DNA of 64,000 nt from JAEUJM01 sp041918615 (GTDB lineage: Bacteria > Actinomycetota > Acidimicrobiia > Acidimicrobiales > DATDAH01). How positions within the stretch are numbered: the stretch's first letter is position 1; each line of letters begins with the position of its first letter. The stretch is from contig JAYRVH010000056.1 in NCBI GenBank assembly GCA_041918615.1, forward strand, positions 1-64,000, in the 5' to 3' direction. The translations under genes were made by a program, and so were the position numbers. Of the stretch, positions 24,815 to 33,205 are shown in pieces. The notes beneath the pieces were generated by a model. The model did not search any database. It had not been told where the DNA came from and saw nothing but the letters and a program-made list of their open reading frames with translations.

Positions 24815-26202
24815 GCCGCGGTGCCGCCGACAGTCAGGGCGGTCACCCGAAGGGTGGGGACACCGTCACCGACCGGCACGCCCTGGCCGTCCTTGCCGCA
24901 CATGCCGGGCGAACCCATGGCGAAGTCATTGCCGAGCGCGTCGACCCTGGTGAGCACTTCGGGCCCGTTGCCGATGAGGTTGCCCTCACGGATCGGGTCC
25001 GTCACCTCACCGTTCTCGATGAGATAGGCCTCGGTCATCCCGAACACGAAGTCACCCGTGGCGGTGTTCACCTGGCCACCGCCGAGCTGGGCCACGTAGA
25101 CGCCCGAGTCGGTGGAGCTGATGATGTCGGCCGGATCGGTGTCGCCGTTGGTGATCACCGTGTTGGTCATCCGCACCATGGGCAGGTGCTGGTAGCTCTG
25201 GCGCCGACCGTTGCCGGAGCTCGCACGGCCCTCTTTGCGGGCCCGCAGGAAGTCCCACATGTAGTCGGTGAGCACGCCGTCCTCGATGAGGGTGTTGCGT
25301 TGGGCGGGCCGGCCCTCGTCGTCGATGGCGAAGCAGCCCCACTCGCCGGCGATGGTGCCGTCGTCGACCAGGGTGATGAGCGGGCTGGCGACAAGCTCGC
25401 CCTGCTTGCCCGCAAACGCCGACGCGCTCTTGGCCACCAGATCGGCCTCGAGCCCGTGGCCGCAGGCCTCGTGGAACAGCACCCCGCCGCCGCCCCTGCC
25501 GATCACCACCGGCAGGGTGCCGCTGGGGGCCGGCCGGGCGTTGAGCTTCGTGAGTGCCCGCTCGGCGGCGCGCCGGGCGAGGTCTTCCACGTCGTACTGG
25601 TCGAACAGCTCGAAGCCGACGGTGTGGCCGACGCTCTCGCGCCCCGTCTGCATGCCCGTGTCGCCCACCGCCACGCACGACACGGAAAAGAGCGTCTTCA
25701 CCTGGTCGTCGCCGGTGAGCAGGCCGTCGCTGTTGGCCACCAGGATCTTTCGGTGGCTGTCGCCGTAGCGGGCCATCACCTGGGTGATGGCCGACCCCTG
25801 CTCGCGTGCCACCTGGTCGGCCCGGGTGAGCAGCTCGACCTTGGTGGCCTTGGCCACATCGGCGGGCGCAATGGCCACCTCGTTGGGGCGAGGGGCCGTG
25901 TGGCGGGTGAGGTCGACGATGCGGGTGCCACCGGTGCCGCCGCGGGCCGCTGCCGCTGCCGCCTCGGCCGCCGTACGCAGTCCCTCCTCGGAGAGGTCGG
26001 CGGTGTGCGCGAAACCCGTGGTCTCACCCACGACCACCCGGATGCCGGCGCCCCGGTCACGACCGGACGTGAGCTCTTCGACCTTGCCGTCATCGAGAAC
26101 CGCCGACGACGAGCGCTTGTCCTCCACGAAGATCTCGGCGAAGTCGCCGCCCGTGCGGAGCGCGGCCCCGATCGTCCGCTGGATTACTGCCTGATCGAGC
26201 AC
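24811..26202 (-). CDS. tldD: Zinc metalloprotease subunit TldD
   Basis: The 463-residue protein has the TldD zinc motif HEACGH (residues 244-249, HExxxH) and the C-terminal SPGMCGKDGQGVPV block. The N-terminal domain has AEIFVEDKRSSSAVLDDGKV and GAGIRVVVGETTGFAHT. GTG 26202 is preceded by GGAGG at good spacing. It heads the tldD-(micro-ORF repeats)-pmbA-pmbA operon. TldD is the catalytic half of the TldD/E peptidase known from microcin maturation and CcdA degradation; its target here is unknown. Confidence 0.92.
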   Translation of the reverse strand: MLDQAVIQRTIGAALRTGGDFAEIFVEDKRSSSAVLDDGKVEELTSGRDRGAGIRVVVGETTGFAHTADLSEEGLRTAAEAAAAAARGGTGGTRIVDLTRHTAPRPNEVAIAPADVAKATKVELLTRADQVAREQGSAITQVMARYGDSHRKILVANSDGLLTGDDQVKTLFSVSCVAVGDTGMQTGRESVGHTVGFELFDQYDVEDLARRAAERALTKLNARPAPSGTLPVVIGRGGGGVLFHEACGHGLEADLVAKSASAFAGKQGELVASPLITLVDDGTIAGEWGCFAIDDEGRPAQRNTLIEDGVLTDYMWDFLRARKEGRASSGNGRRQSYQHLPMVRMTNTVITNGDTDPADIISSTDSGVYVAQLGGGQVNTATGDFVFGMTEAYLIENGEVTDPIREGNLIGNGPEVLTRVDALGNDFAMGSPGMCGKDGQGVPVGDGVPTLRVTALTVGGTAA

Positions 26203-26288
26203 GCTGGAGCCTCCGGTGATGGTCGGCCGGGTTCGAGGGCGTCGATCGGGTGTTGGCCCACCGGCAAATGGGTGCTTATCGTACCGGC

Positions 26289-26672
26289 GTGCCTCTGCAT
26301 CCCGGACTCTCCGCCGAGGTCGAGCTCACCGTCACGGACGCCGACACGGCCATCGCCATCGGCTCGGGCAACGTGGCCGTTCTCGCCACCCCACGCGTCG
26401 TGGCGCTGTGCGAGGAGACGTCGGTGAAGGCGGTGCAAGGGCACCTCCCGGAGGGATGCACGACCGTCGGCATGCGCATCCAACTCGACCACCTCGCGCC
26501 CACACCCGTTGGCCAGTCCGTGGTCTGCGAGTCCACGCTCGAGAGCTTCGCCGGCCGGCGGGTCACCTTCACGGTGTCCGTCAACGATGCCCGCGGCCTG
26601 GTGGCCGCCGGCAAGATCACCCGCGTGATCGTCGATCTCGAGCGCTTCATGGAGAAGGCCGCCGGCGCCTGA
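26289..26672 (+). CDS. Hot-dog thioesterase of the FlK (fluoroacetyl-CoA thioesterase-like) type
   Basis: The 127-residue protein from GTG 26289 has the FlK family pattern. LATPRVVALCEETS supplies a Thr and a Glu eight residues apart, and LDHLAPTPVG places a His 26 residues after that Glu. These are exactly the spacings of the FlK T42/E50/H76 triad. It should hydrolyse an acyl-CoA thioester; the true substrate in actinobacteria is unknown. ATG 26268 would add seven residues but extends beyond the conserved start. It is divergent from tldD. Confidence 0.75.
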   Translation: MPLHPGLSAEVELTVTDADTAIAIGSGNVAVLATPRVVALCEETSVKAVQGHLPEGCTTVGMRIQLDHLAPTPVGQSVVCESTLESFAGRRVTFTVSVNDARGLVAAGKITRVIVDLERFMEKAAGA

Positions 26673-26722
26673 TTCCCGGAGGTTCCTCGACCCCGTAGCG
26701 ATTGATCCATCGCCCCAGTCGC

Positions 26723-27071
26723 TCAGACGACCACCGTCTGGTCGGCCGCCTCGATCACAGAGCTCTCGTCGTGCTGCCAGACGTCGAAGATCTCGATGCA
26801 CTCGTCCCCGAAGTCCGGGTGCAGGGCGCCATCAGTGCCCCACCGCCGCAGTTGTCGGCCGCCCCGGGAAGGTGAGGAGCCCGGTTCCTGCCGTTCTGGC
26901 GTCGACCTGACGCACCGTCTCGCTTCGGTGGCCGACGACAACGTCCGCGGTCACGATGCCAGACGGATGGCGCTCATCGGTGAAGCCGAGGACCATCTCG
27001 TTCTCGCCGATGCAGACCTGGATCAGCGTCAGCTCGACCAGGAACGCAGCATCGAAGTCCGTACACCGGAC
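26723..27071 (-). pseudogene. DUF6188-like small protein, frameshifted
   Basis: One minus-strand frame reads LVELTLIQVCIGENEMVLGF and more. Another, after a run of four C at 26838-26841, continues GTDGALHPDFGDECIEIFD to a Glu/Ser/Val-rich end. Removing one base of that run joins the two into about 110 residues. The overall shape resembles the small DUF6188-type proteins (Q-V-C-I-G near the start, a later G-x-L-x-x-D-F-x-D strand). There is no convincing start codon. It lies directly downstream of the second cassette copy and may once have been its third gene. Confidence 0.35.
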
Positions 27072-27094
27072 CTACGTGATGACAGCGAGGACGG

Positions 27095-27283
27095 TCATGA
27101 AGCGGGGAGCTTCTCTGCCGCGATGCGCTCGATCTCGGCTTCGGGGAAGCGCACGTGGCCCCGCGCGTCCGGTCCGCCGTCGATCTCGCCGGCGAAGAGC
27201 AGGCGATAGACCTCCTCGGGGGTGATGCCGAGCCGCCGAGCGGCCTCCACCGAGGTGAGCCCTTCGTACGCCACGACCTTCAT
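27095..27283 (-). CDS. Small excisionase/MerR-like helix-turn-helix protein (cassette copy 2, second gene)
   Basis: This 62-residue protein has the single HTH TSVEAARRLGITPEEVYRLL, a wing with GEIDGGP and a final helix EAEIERIAAEKL. It is homologous in order, spacing and length to the protein at 609-788. The ATG follows the TAG of the upstream gene after one base. It is a likely DNA-binding partner (antitoxin, excisionase or autorepressor) of the small helical protein. The function is not known. Confidence 0.7.
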   Translation of the reverse strand: MKVVAYEGLTSVEAARRLGITPEEVYRLLFAGEIDGGPDARGHVRFPEAEIERIAAEKLPAS

Positions 27284-27284
27284 G

Positions 27285-27473
27285 CTACTCCCCTCCCAAC
27301 AGGTCGCCGAGCTCGGGCCAGAGCTTGGCCGTCAGCATCTCGACGCCGTCATCGAACAGCCGCACATCGTCATCCGTGGCGATTTCGACTCCCCGGTCGA
27401 GTGCCGCCAAGAGGACCGCAACCTCGCCGAGATCGAGCTCGATGCGCTCGGGCAGATGGGCGAACACGTCCAT
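27285..27473 (-). CDS. Small acidic helical protein, unknown function (cassette copy 2, first gene)
   Basis: The 62-residue product from ATG 27473 is acidic and helical, with IELDLGEVAVLLAALDRGVE and a C-terminal LWPELGDLLGGE. It resembles the 56-residue protein at 790-960 in the EVA-LL-AL-E-A core and has the same HTH partner behind it. No named family is recognised. The 258 bp upstream (27474-27731) show no gene and presumably hold the promoter. Confidence 0.55.
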   Translation of the reverse strand: MDVFAHLPERIELDLGEVAVLLAALDRGVEIATDDDVRLFDDGVEMLTAKLWPELGDLLGGE

Positions 27474-27731
27474 CCACCGAACGTACCGAGCACCACTGAC
27501 AGCCAACCTCCGGCGCCGGGAGGCGAACCGGCACCGCACTCGCCGGCCACACGGGCGGCCGAACAACGGCGGGCGTGTCCCATCGGGAGTCGGCGGAGGC
27601 ATCTGACCGGAGCCACCGCTGTCCGGCGCCTATCCGAACTCTCGAACGGCGCATCGCGGGCGGAACAGCGCGGAATCGGGGTCCGGCAGCGACGCGGCTC
27701 TCACGCTCCGTGCCGAAGAGGCTCGCCGCCG

Positions 27732-29342
27732 CTACCCCAGGTTCGACGTCCTGGGGTACTGGTCCGTCGGATCGGTGAGGACGTTCACCAGGTAGGGCAC
27801 CCCTGACGCGAAGGCCCGATCCAATGCCGGGCCGATGTCCGCCGCCCGTTCGACCACCTCGCCGGCACCGCCGAGAGCGGCCACGACCCGGTCGTAGCGG
27901 CAACCCGGCTGCAGGTCGGCGGCCACGTCGTAGCCGTAGAGCATCTGCATGGGGTGCTTCTCGAGCCCCCAGATGCCGTTGTTGCCCATGACCATGACGA
28001 CCGGCAGCCGGTGGCGTACGAGCGTGTCGACGTCCATCAGCGAGAACCCCGATGCCCCGTCACCGAGGAGCAGCACGACCTGGCGGCCCGGATGGGTGAC
28101 CCGTGCCGCGATGGCGTAGCCGAGCCCGGTGCCCAGGCACCCGTAGGGCCCGGGGTCCATCCAGCACCCCGGCTCGTAGGAGTCGATGTACTTGCCGGCG
28201 TACGAGACGAAGTCGCCGCCGTCGCACACCACCACCGCGTCGCGGTCGAGCCGTGACCGCAGCTCGCCGTAGATGCGGGTGGGCCTGATCGGGCCGGCGG
28301 CGGACGCCAGCAGCGGCTCGTCGGCGGTCAGCGCCGCGTTCTCGGCGTCGCGCAGGCGGCCGATCCACGGCTCGTGGTCGGCCCGCGGACCGGCCCAGTC
28401 GGCAAACGCAGACAGGATCGTGGGCAGGTCGCCGGCCGGCGAGGCCGCCGTCGCCACGTGACCGGCCCGACCCGCCGGCGTGTCGACGACGTGGACGACC
28501 TGGGCGTCGCCGAACGAGCCGAACGACAGGCGGAAGTCGAGCGGCGTGCCGACCACCACCACCACGTCGGCCTCGGTCTTGAGCAGACCGCGGGTGCGGC
28601 TGAACGCGAGCTCGTGGTCGGCTGGGAGGCATCCCCGGCCGAGGCCGTTCAGGAACGTGGGCACACGCAACGCCCCGACGAACGCGCGCAACGCCTCCCA
28701 CGCTCCACCCCAGTAGACATCGCTCCCTGCGATGACCGCGGGGCGCTCTGCACCTGCGATGAGGGCCGCGGCCCGGGCGACCTCGTCGGCGTCGGGCTCG
28801 ACGACCACCGGTCCGACCGCATCGGGCACGTCGGCCTCGGCCTCGCCGAACACCACGTCGAGGGGCAGGTCGAGGAAGACCGGGCCCTGGTGGGGGGTGA
28901 GTGCGGTGACGACGGAATGGTGCACGTCGCGGCACATGGCGGAAGTCGCGGTGACGGTGGACGCGTGCTTCGTGATGGGCGCCAGCACGGGCACGTGGTC
29001 GAACTCCTGCAGCGAGCCGGACCCCCACCGGGCCTGGGGCGCGCGCCCACCGAGCACCACGAGCGGCGACCCGTTGAAGTTCGCAGTCGTCACCGCACTG
29101 ACGCCGTTGGTGACACCAGGGCCGGCAGTGAGCACCGCGACCCCCGGCTTGCGGGTGAGCTTGGCCACACCCTCGGCGGCGAACGTGGCGGTCTGCTCGT
29201 GGCGGACGTCCAGGATGCGCACGCCCGTCTTCACCGCGGCGTCGTAGAGCGGGAAGACGTGGCCGCCCGAGAGCGTGAAGAGGGTGTCGACCCCGAAGGG
29301 GGTGAGCGCGGCGAGGGCGAGGTCGCCGCCGTGGCCCTTCAT
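27732..29342 (-). CDS. Thiamine-diphosphate enzyme, acetolactate synthase/2-hydroxyacyl-CoA lyase type
   Basis: The 536-residue protein has the three domains of this family. The catalytic Glu is in DVRHEQTATFAAEGVAK (about residue 49) with TAGPGVTN after it; the central domain includes AVIAGSDVYW; and the ThDP/Mg motif is LGDGASGFSLMDVDTLV...NNGIWG. The exact reaction (acetolactate formation, C-C lyase, or decarboxylase) cannot be read from the motifs. ATG overlaps the stop of the alpha/beta hydrolase gene (ATGA), so the two may act in one pathway. Confidence 0.85.
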   Translation of the reverse strand: MKGHGGDLALAALTPFGVDTLFTLSGGHVFPLYDAAVKTGVRILDVRHEQTATFAAEGVAKLTRKPGVAVLTAGPGVTNGVSAVTTANFNGSPLVVLGGRAPQARWGSGSLQEFDHVPVLAPITKHASTVTATSAMCRDVHHSVVTALTPHQGPVFLDLPLDVVFGEAEADVPDAVGPVVVEPDADEVARAAALIAGAERPAVIAGSDVYWGGAWEALRAFVGALRVPTFLNGLGRGCLPADHELAFSRTRGLLKTEADVVVVVGTPLDFRLSFGSFGDAQVVHVVDTPAGRAGHVATAASPAGDLPTILSAFADWAGPRADHEPWIGRLRDAENAALTADEPLLASAAGPIRPTRIYGELRSRLDRDAVVVCDGGDFVSYAGKYIDSYEPGCWMDPGPYGCLGTGLGYAIAARVTHPGRQVVLLLGDGASGFSLMDVDTLVRHRLPVVMVMGNNGIWGLEKHPMQMLYGYDVAADLQPGCRYDRVVAALGGAGEVVERAADIGPALDRAFASGVPYLVNVLTDPTDQYPRTSNLG

Positions 29343-30193
29343 GGCTCGGGCACGCCGTCCGGGTGCCCGCCGGTCTGGGCCTCCAGGAAGCCGAAGACGG
29401 CCTTCTCCCAGGCGGGCGGGTTCTCGAACTGCGGCGAGTGGCCGGCCTGCGGCACCACGTGGAGCTCGGCCGACGGGATCGCCGCCGCCAGGCGCTCAGA
29501 GGGGCCGATGAAGGGTGCGTCCTCGTCGCCCACCACCACCAGCGTGGGCATCGCGAAGGAGGCCACGGCGTCGAGACGGTCGTGGTCGGCGACGAGGGCA
29601 CTGCCCATGGCGGCGTACATGGCGCCGGACGACGCGCGGAGCTTGCGCTCGCCGTACGCCTCGTGCTCGGGGTCCGAGTCGATCAGCCGCTGGTACGCCT
29701 CGGTGTACAGGGGGCCCTCGATCGACACGAGCACGTCGGCCAGGGCGTCCATGCCCTCGGCCCGCACGAGGTCGAGCCCCCACGAGACCAGCTCGGGATC
29801 CATCTCGACGGTGCCGTGGCCGGTGTCCATCAGCACCAACGACTCGACGCGGTCGTGGGCGGCCAGCACCACGTGCTGGGCGATCATGCCCCCCATCGAA
29901 TGGCCGATCAGGTGGAAGTGCTCGAAGCCCAGCACGTCGGCCAGGGCGAGGGTGTCGCCGGCGAACACGTCGAACGAGTAGGCCGCCTCGTCGTCGGGCT
30001 TGTCGCTGGCACCGTGCCCCCGATGGTCGGGGGCCACTGCGTGGAACCCGCTCGCCGCCAGCGCGTCAAGCCACGGCGTGAAATCCTCCTTGGCGCCCGT
30101 GAACCCGTGCAGTAGGAGCAGCGGGTGGCCACCTCGTCCCGATTCGGCGACCGCGAGGGTCACCTCACCCACCTGGATCATGCGAACGTCCAC
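29339..30193 (-). CDS. Alpha/beta hydrolase
   Basis: The 284-residue protein is a canonical alpha/beta hydrolase: oxyanion HGFTGAKED, DHRGHGASDKP, nucleophile elbow GHSMGG, acid strand VVVGDEDAPFI and final AGHSPQFENP with the catalytic His. It is likely an esterase, C-C hydrolase or thioesterase. It is coupled to the ThDP enzyme by a four-base overlap. GTG 30193 is the likely start; ATG 30181 is an alternative. Confidence 0.85.
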   Translation of the reverse strand: MDVRMIQVGEVTLAVAESGRGGHPLLLLHGFTGAKEDFTPWLDALAASGFHAVAPDHRGHGASDKPDDEAAYSFDVFAGDTLALADVLGFEHFHLIGHSMGGMIAQHVVLAAHDRVESLVLMDTGHGTVEMDPELVSWGLDLVRAEGMDALADVLVSIEGPLYTEAYQRLIDSDPEHEAYGERKLRASSGAMYAAMGSALVADHDRLDAVASFAMPTLVVVGDEDAPFIGPSERLAAAIPSAELHVVPQAGHSPQFENPPAWEKAVFGFLEAQTGGHPDGVPEP

Positions 30194-30247
30194 GACCTGC
30201 CTCCCCTGCCGGTGTCCTGGCCGGGAGTCTACGAGGCCACCCCACCG

Positions 30248-31267
30248 TCAGTTGGTGGTGCCTCCGGCGTCACACACGGCGGTCATCTCTTCCTCCACCT
30301 GCGACCGGACCTCGGCGGGGAGGTCGGCGAGGGTGTCGGCGGCCTGGTCGCACAGATCCTGCAACTGCTGGTCGAGTTCGGGGCCACCGAGATCAGGGAG
30401 GCTGCCGCCGAGGCCCTCGACGCCGTCGGTGACGCCGGGGATCGTGGGCAGGGCATCGCAGCCCGCCGGAGCCACGATGTCGATGTCGGCGCCGAAGTCG
30501 AAGTAGTCGATCGTGGTGAAGGAGGAGGGAACCTCGGCCCCGGCGGCCGAGCCACCGGGGGTCTCGATCTCGACGCGTCGGAGGAGTCCGTCGTCGTCCA
30601 CGAAGACGTCCACGGCCAACTCCGCATCGAGCATCTCGTCGGAGAAGGAGCCGACCGCGTCCTCGAGGGTGTCGGCCTGGTCGCCGATCGCGGCGTCGAG
30701 GGCGTCCCGTGTGGTGTAGGTGCCGGAGAGGTGGGTGGTGGCCACCCCCCGCACGTCCTCGCGGCCCTCCTCGGTGACACCGTCGCCCACACCCCCGAGC
30801 AGGTCCAACAGTGCGGAAGGGTCGGTGGCGCCCGTGGCGGCCGTGTCGCCGAGGAGGTCCGAGAGATCGGCGCTCGTGCACGTGTCCCCGAAGGACACGT
30901 AGGCCACGCCGTCGATGATGGTCTGCTCGGTCGACCCGGCCCCCGGCGGCCCGTCGAAGGCGAGGTGGACCCGGGCGCCACCGTCGGCGAACTCGCCGGT
31001 CGCCCGGAAGTCGGTGGCCCCGCCGTCGGCCGGCTCGCCAGGGCCGCCCGCGATCGTCATCTCGTATCGACCGGTCTCGGCGTCGCTCGTCCGCTGCCCC
31101 GCCCCAATCAGCAACGACGCGGTCGAGTCGTCGGTGACGCCCGACGCCGCGCCTGCCCGCACCTCGGTGCCGGAGTCGTCGACACCTCCGCCGCAGGCCG
31201 TCAGGCCGGGGGCCACGGCCAGGGCCGCGGCCAGGGCCAAACCACTCGTACGCAACCTGGCGGACAT
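30248..31267 (-). CDS. LppX/LprAFG-like lipoprotein
   Basis: The 339-residue protein has a lipoprotein signal with lipobox LTAC (Cys about 25). After it comes a large beta-rich domain (T-G-R-Y-E-M-T, YVSFGDTC, TTHLSGTYT, VDVFVDDDGLLRRVEIE) of the type seen in the LppX/LprG group, which binds lipids in mycobacteria. The C-terminal part has an extra helical acidic segment with paired cysteines. A lipid-carrier role at the membrane is inferred only from fold similarity. It is divergent from the flippase-like gene. Confidence 0.6.
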   Translation of the reverse strand: MSARLRTSGLALAAALAVAPGLTACGGGVDDSGTEVRAGAASGVTDDSTASLLIGAGQRTSDAETGRYEMTIAGGPGEPADGGATDFRATGEFADGGARVHLAFDGPPGAGSTEQTIIDGVAYVSFGDTCTSADLSDLLGDTAATGATDPSALLDLLGGVGDGVTEEGREDVRGVATTHLSGTYTTRDALDAAIGDQADTLEDAVGSFSDEMLDAELAVDVFVDDDGLLRRVEIETPGGSAAGAEVPSSFTTIDYFDFGADIDIVAPAGCDALPTIPGVTDGVEGLGGSLPDLGGPELDQQLQDLCDQAADTLADLPAEVRSQVEEEMTAVCDAGGTTN

Positions 31268-31394
31268 CAGGACCTCCTCTGGTCAGGGCGAGATCGACCA
31301 GCCAGGCACCGACCTTGAGGGTCGACCGAGGCGACCCACACCTACACTTACCCTACTTTCCGGTGGTGCAGAGGACCGGTGGCGCTGAGGACAC

Positions 31395-32393
31395 GTGGAA
31401 GAGGACCCCAAGAAGGCTCAACGACGCTGGGTGCTCCCGGTGCGAATACTGGCGAGCGTCCTCATGCTCGGCTTCCTCTTCTCGCGCATACCCGACTTCA
31501 GCCTGCGTGAACTGGTGCCGGAGTGGTCGCCCGCGACCTTCGCCTGGCTCGGTGGGGCCGCCCTGCTCACCGTCATCAGCATCGTGATGTCGGCCGTGCG
31601 CTGGCAGCAGGTGCTCCACGCCCTCGACCTCGAAGGACCGCTCCGCCACCTCGTGCCGTACTACTTCGCCGGCCAGTTCGTCTCGAACGCCCTCCCCAGC
31701 ACCATCGGAGGCGATGTCGTGCGGGTGTCGCGGCTCTCACGTGAGAACGGTGAGTCGCCCGGAACGTTCGCGTCGGTGGTGCTCGAGCGGATGACCGGCT
31801 GGGTCGTGCTCCCGATCATGACGTTGTTCGGCTTCGTCCTGAACCCGGGCCTGCGCGACCTGGGAGCGGCCACCCATGTCGCCGTCGCCGTGGCCGTCGC
31901 CACGCTGCTGGGACTCGTCGTGTTGCTGGTCGCCGTCGGCAACCAGCACGTGGGGGGCCGCTTCGCCGACCGTGACGGTTGGCGCCGGTTCGCCGGTGCG
32001 GTCCACCTGGGCCTCGACCGCCTGCGGCACCACCCGGCGGCCGCAGCCCACGTGCTCGTCGCCGGCCTCGCCTACCAACTGGTCCTGGTGCTGGCCGCGC
32101 TGATGGCGTCGCACGCGATCGGCATCGCCGACGACGTCGGCTTCACCGCCCTCCTCGTCTTCCTGCCCGCCGTGCTCATCGCGCAGGTGCTCCCCATCGG
32201 CATCTCGGGCCTCGGTATCCGAGAAGGCGCGTTCGTGCTCTTCCTCCACCCCCTCGGGGTGCCGAATGAGCAGGCCATCGCGTTCGGGCTGGTGCTGTAC
32301 CTGCTGAACCTCGTGGCCAGCCTGGCCGGGGCCCCGTCCTTCGCCATGGGCGGGCCGAGGAACGCCACGCGCCAGGCGCGGGTCGCCGCGTGA
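31395..32393 (+). CDS. Lysylphosphatidylglycerol-synthase TM (UPF0104/YbhN) family membrane protein
   Basis: The 332-residue protein has about eight transmembrane helices and the motifs of this flippase-like family: RWQQVLHALDL, the FVSNALPSTIGGDVVRV loop, GTFASVVLERMTGW, and QVLPIGISGLGIREG near the end. There is no aminoacyltransferase domain. The family transfers or flips lipids or lipid-linked sugars. GTG 31395 starts it, and the end overlaps the next gene by GTGA, which suggests coupled lipid functions. Confidence 0.8.
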   Translation: MEEDPKKAQRRWVLPVRILASVLMLGFLFSRIPDFSLRELVPEWSPATFAWLGGAALLTVISIVMSAVRWQQVLHALDLEGPLRHLVPYYFAGQFVSNALPSTIGGDVVRVSRLSRENGESPGTFASVVLERMTGWVVLPIMTLFGFVLNPGLRDLGAATHVAVAVAVATLLGLVVLLVAVGNQHVGGRFADRDGWRRFAGAVHLGLDRLRHHPAAAAHVLVAGLAYQLVLVLAALMASHAIGIADDVGFTALLVFLPAVLIAQVLPIGISGLGIREGAFVLFLHPLGVPNEQAIAFGLVLYLLNLVASLAGAPSFAMGGPRNATRQARVAA

Positions 32394-33199
32394 GCGATGG
32401 CACGGCCGCCCAGGCCATCAGAGACCGGCTCGGCCTCCGTTGGTGGCGCGAGGTCCTCTATGCGCTCGCCTTCTACTTCGTCTACTCGTACATCCGGAAC
32501 AAGTTCGGCTCGGCCACGGTGGGGGTGGAGCACGCCTTCAACAACGCCAAGGCGCTGATCGCGATGGAGCGCGCCATCGGGCTGTTCCACGAGGAGAGCA
32601 TCCAGCAGGTCTTCCTGGGTCATCGCCGCTTCATGCAGTTCTGGAACATCTACTACGGCACCTTCCACTTCGTGGTGACCATCTTCGCCATGGTGCACAC
32701 GTACCGCCAGTACCCGGGCCGGTACCAGCTCTGGCGCAACACGCTGGCCTTCACGACCGGCCTCGCCCTCATCGGGTTCAGCCTCTTCCCCCTCATGCCG
32801 CCCCGGCTGCTCGACAGCTGTGGTCCGTTCGGGGCCTGCGCCCACTACGGGTTCACCGACTCGCTCGCCACCATCGGGGGGCTCTGGTCGTTCGACTCCG
32901 GTGCCATGTCACGGGTCTCGAACCAGTTCGCGGCGATGCCCAGCCTGCACTTCGCCTGGTCCTCCTGGTGCTTCCTGGTGCTGTACCGACACGTGAAGTC
33001 GCCGGCGGCGAAGGTCGCGGTGGCGGCCTACCCGTGGCTCACCCTGTTCGCGATCATGGTCACCGCCAACCACTACTGGCTCGATGCCGCGGGGGGAGCG
33101 CTCATCCTCGCGGTCGGCTACCTGCTCGGCTCACGGCTCACGCGCTTCAACGAGCGTCGGCACGCTGCCGCCATCGTCGAAGCCGAAAGCCCCGTGTAG
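32390..33199 (+). CDS. PAP2-superfamily membrane phosphatase/phosphotransferase
   Basis: The 269-residue protein has about six transmembrane helices and the PAP2 signature split as AMPSLHFAWS (His of motif 2) and TANHYWLDAAGG (His and Asp of motif 3). The rest resembles the inositol-phosphorylceramide synthase-like branch. It probably acts on a phospholipid or lipid pyrophosphate in the membrane. GTG start overlaps the preceding stop. Confidence 0.8.
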   Translation: MSDGTAAQAIRDRLGLRWWREVLYALAFYFVYSYIRNKFGSATVGVEHAFNNAKALIAMERAIGLFHEESIQQVFLGHRRFMQFWNIYYGTFHFVVTIFAMVHTYRQYPGRYQLWRNTLAFTTGLALIGFSLFPLMPPRLLDSCGPFGACAHYGFTDSLATIGGLWSFDSGAMSRVSNQFAAMPSLHFAWSSWCFLVLYRHVKSPAAKVAVAAYPWLTLFAIMVTANHYWLDAAGGALILAVGYLLGSRLTRFNERRHAAAIVEAESPV

Positions 33200-33205
33200 C
33201 GTTCA

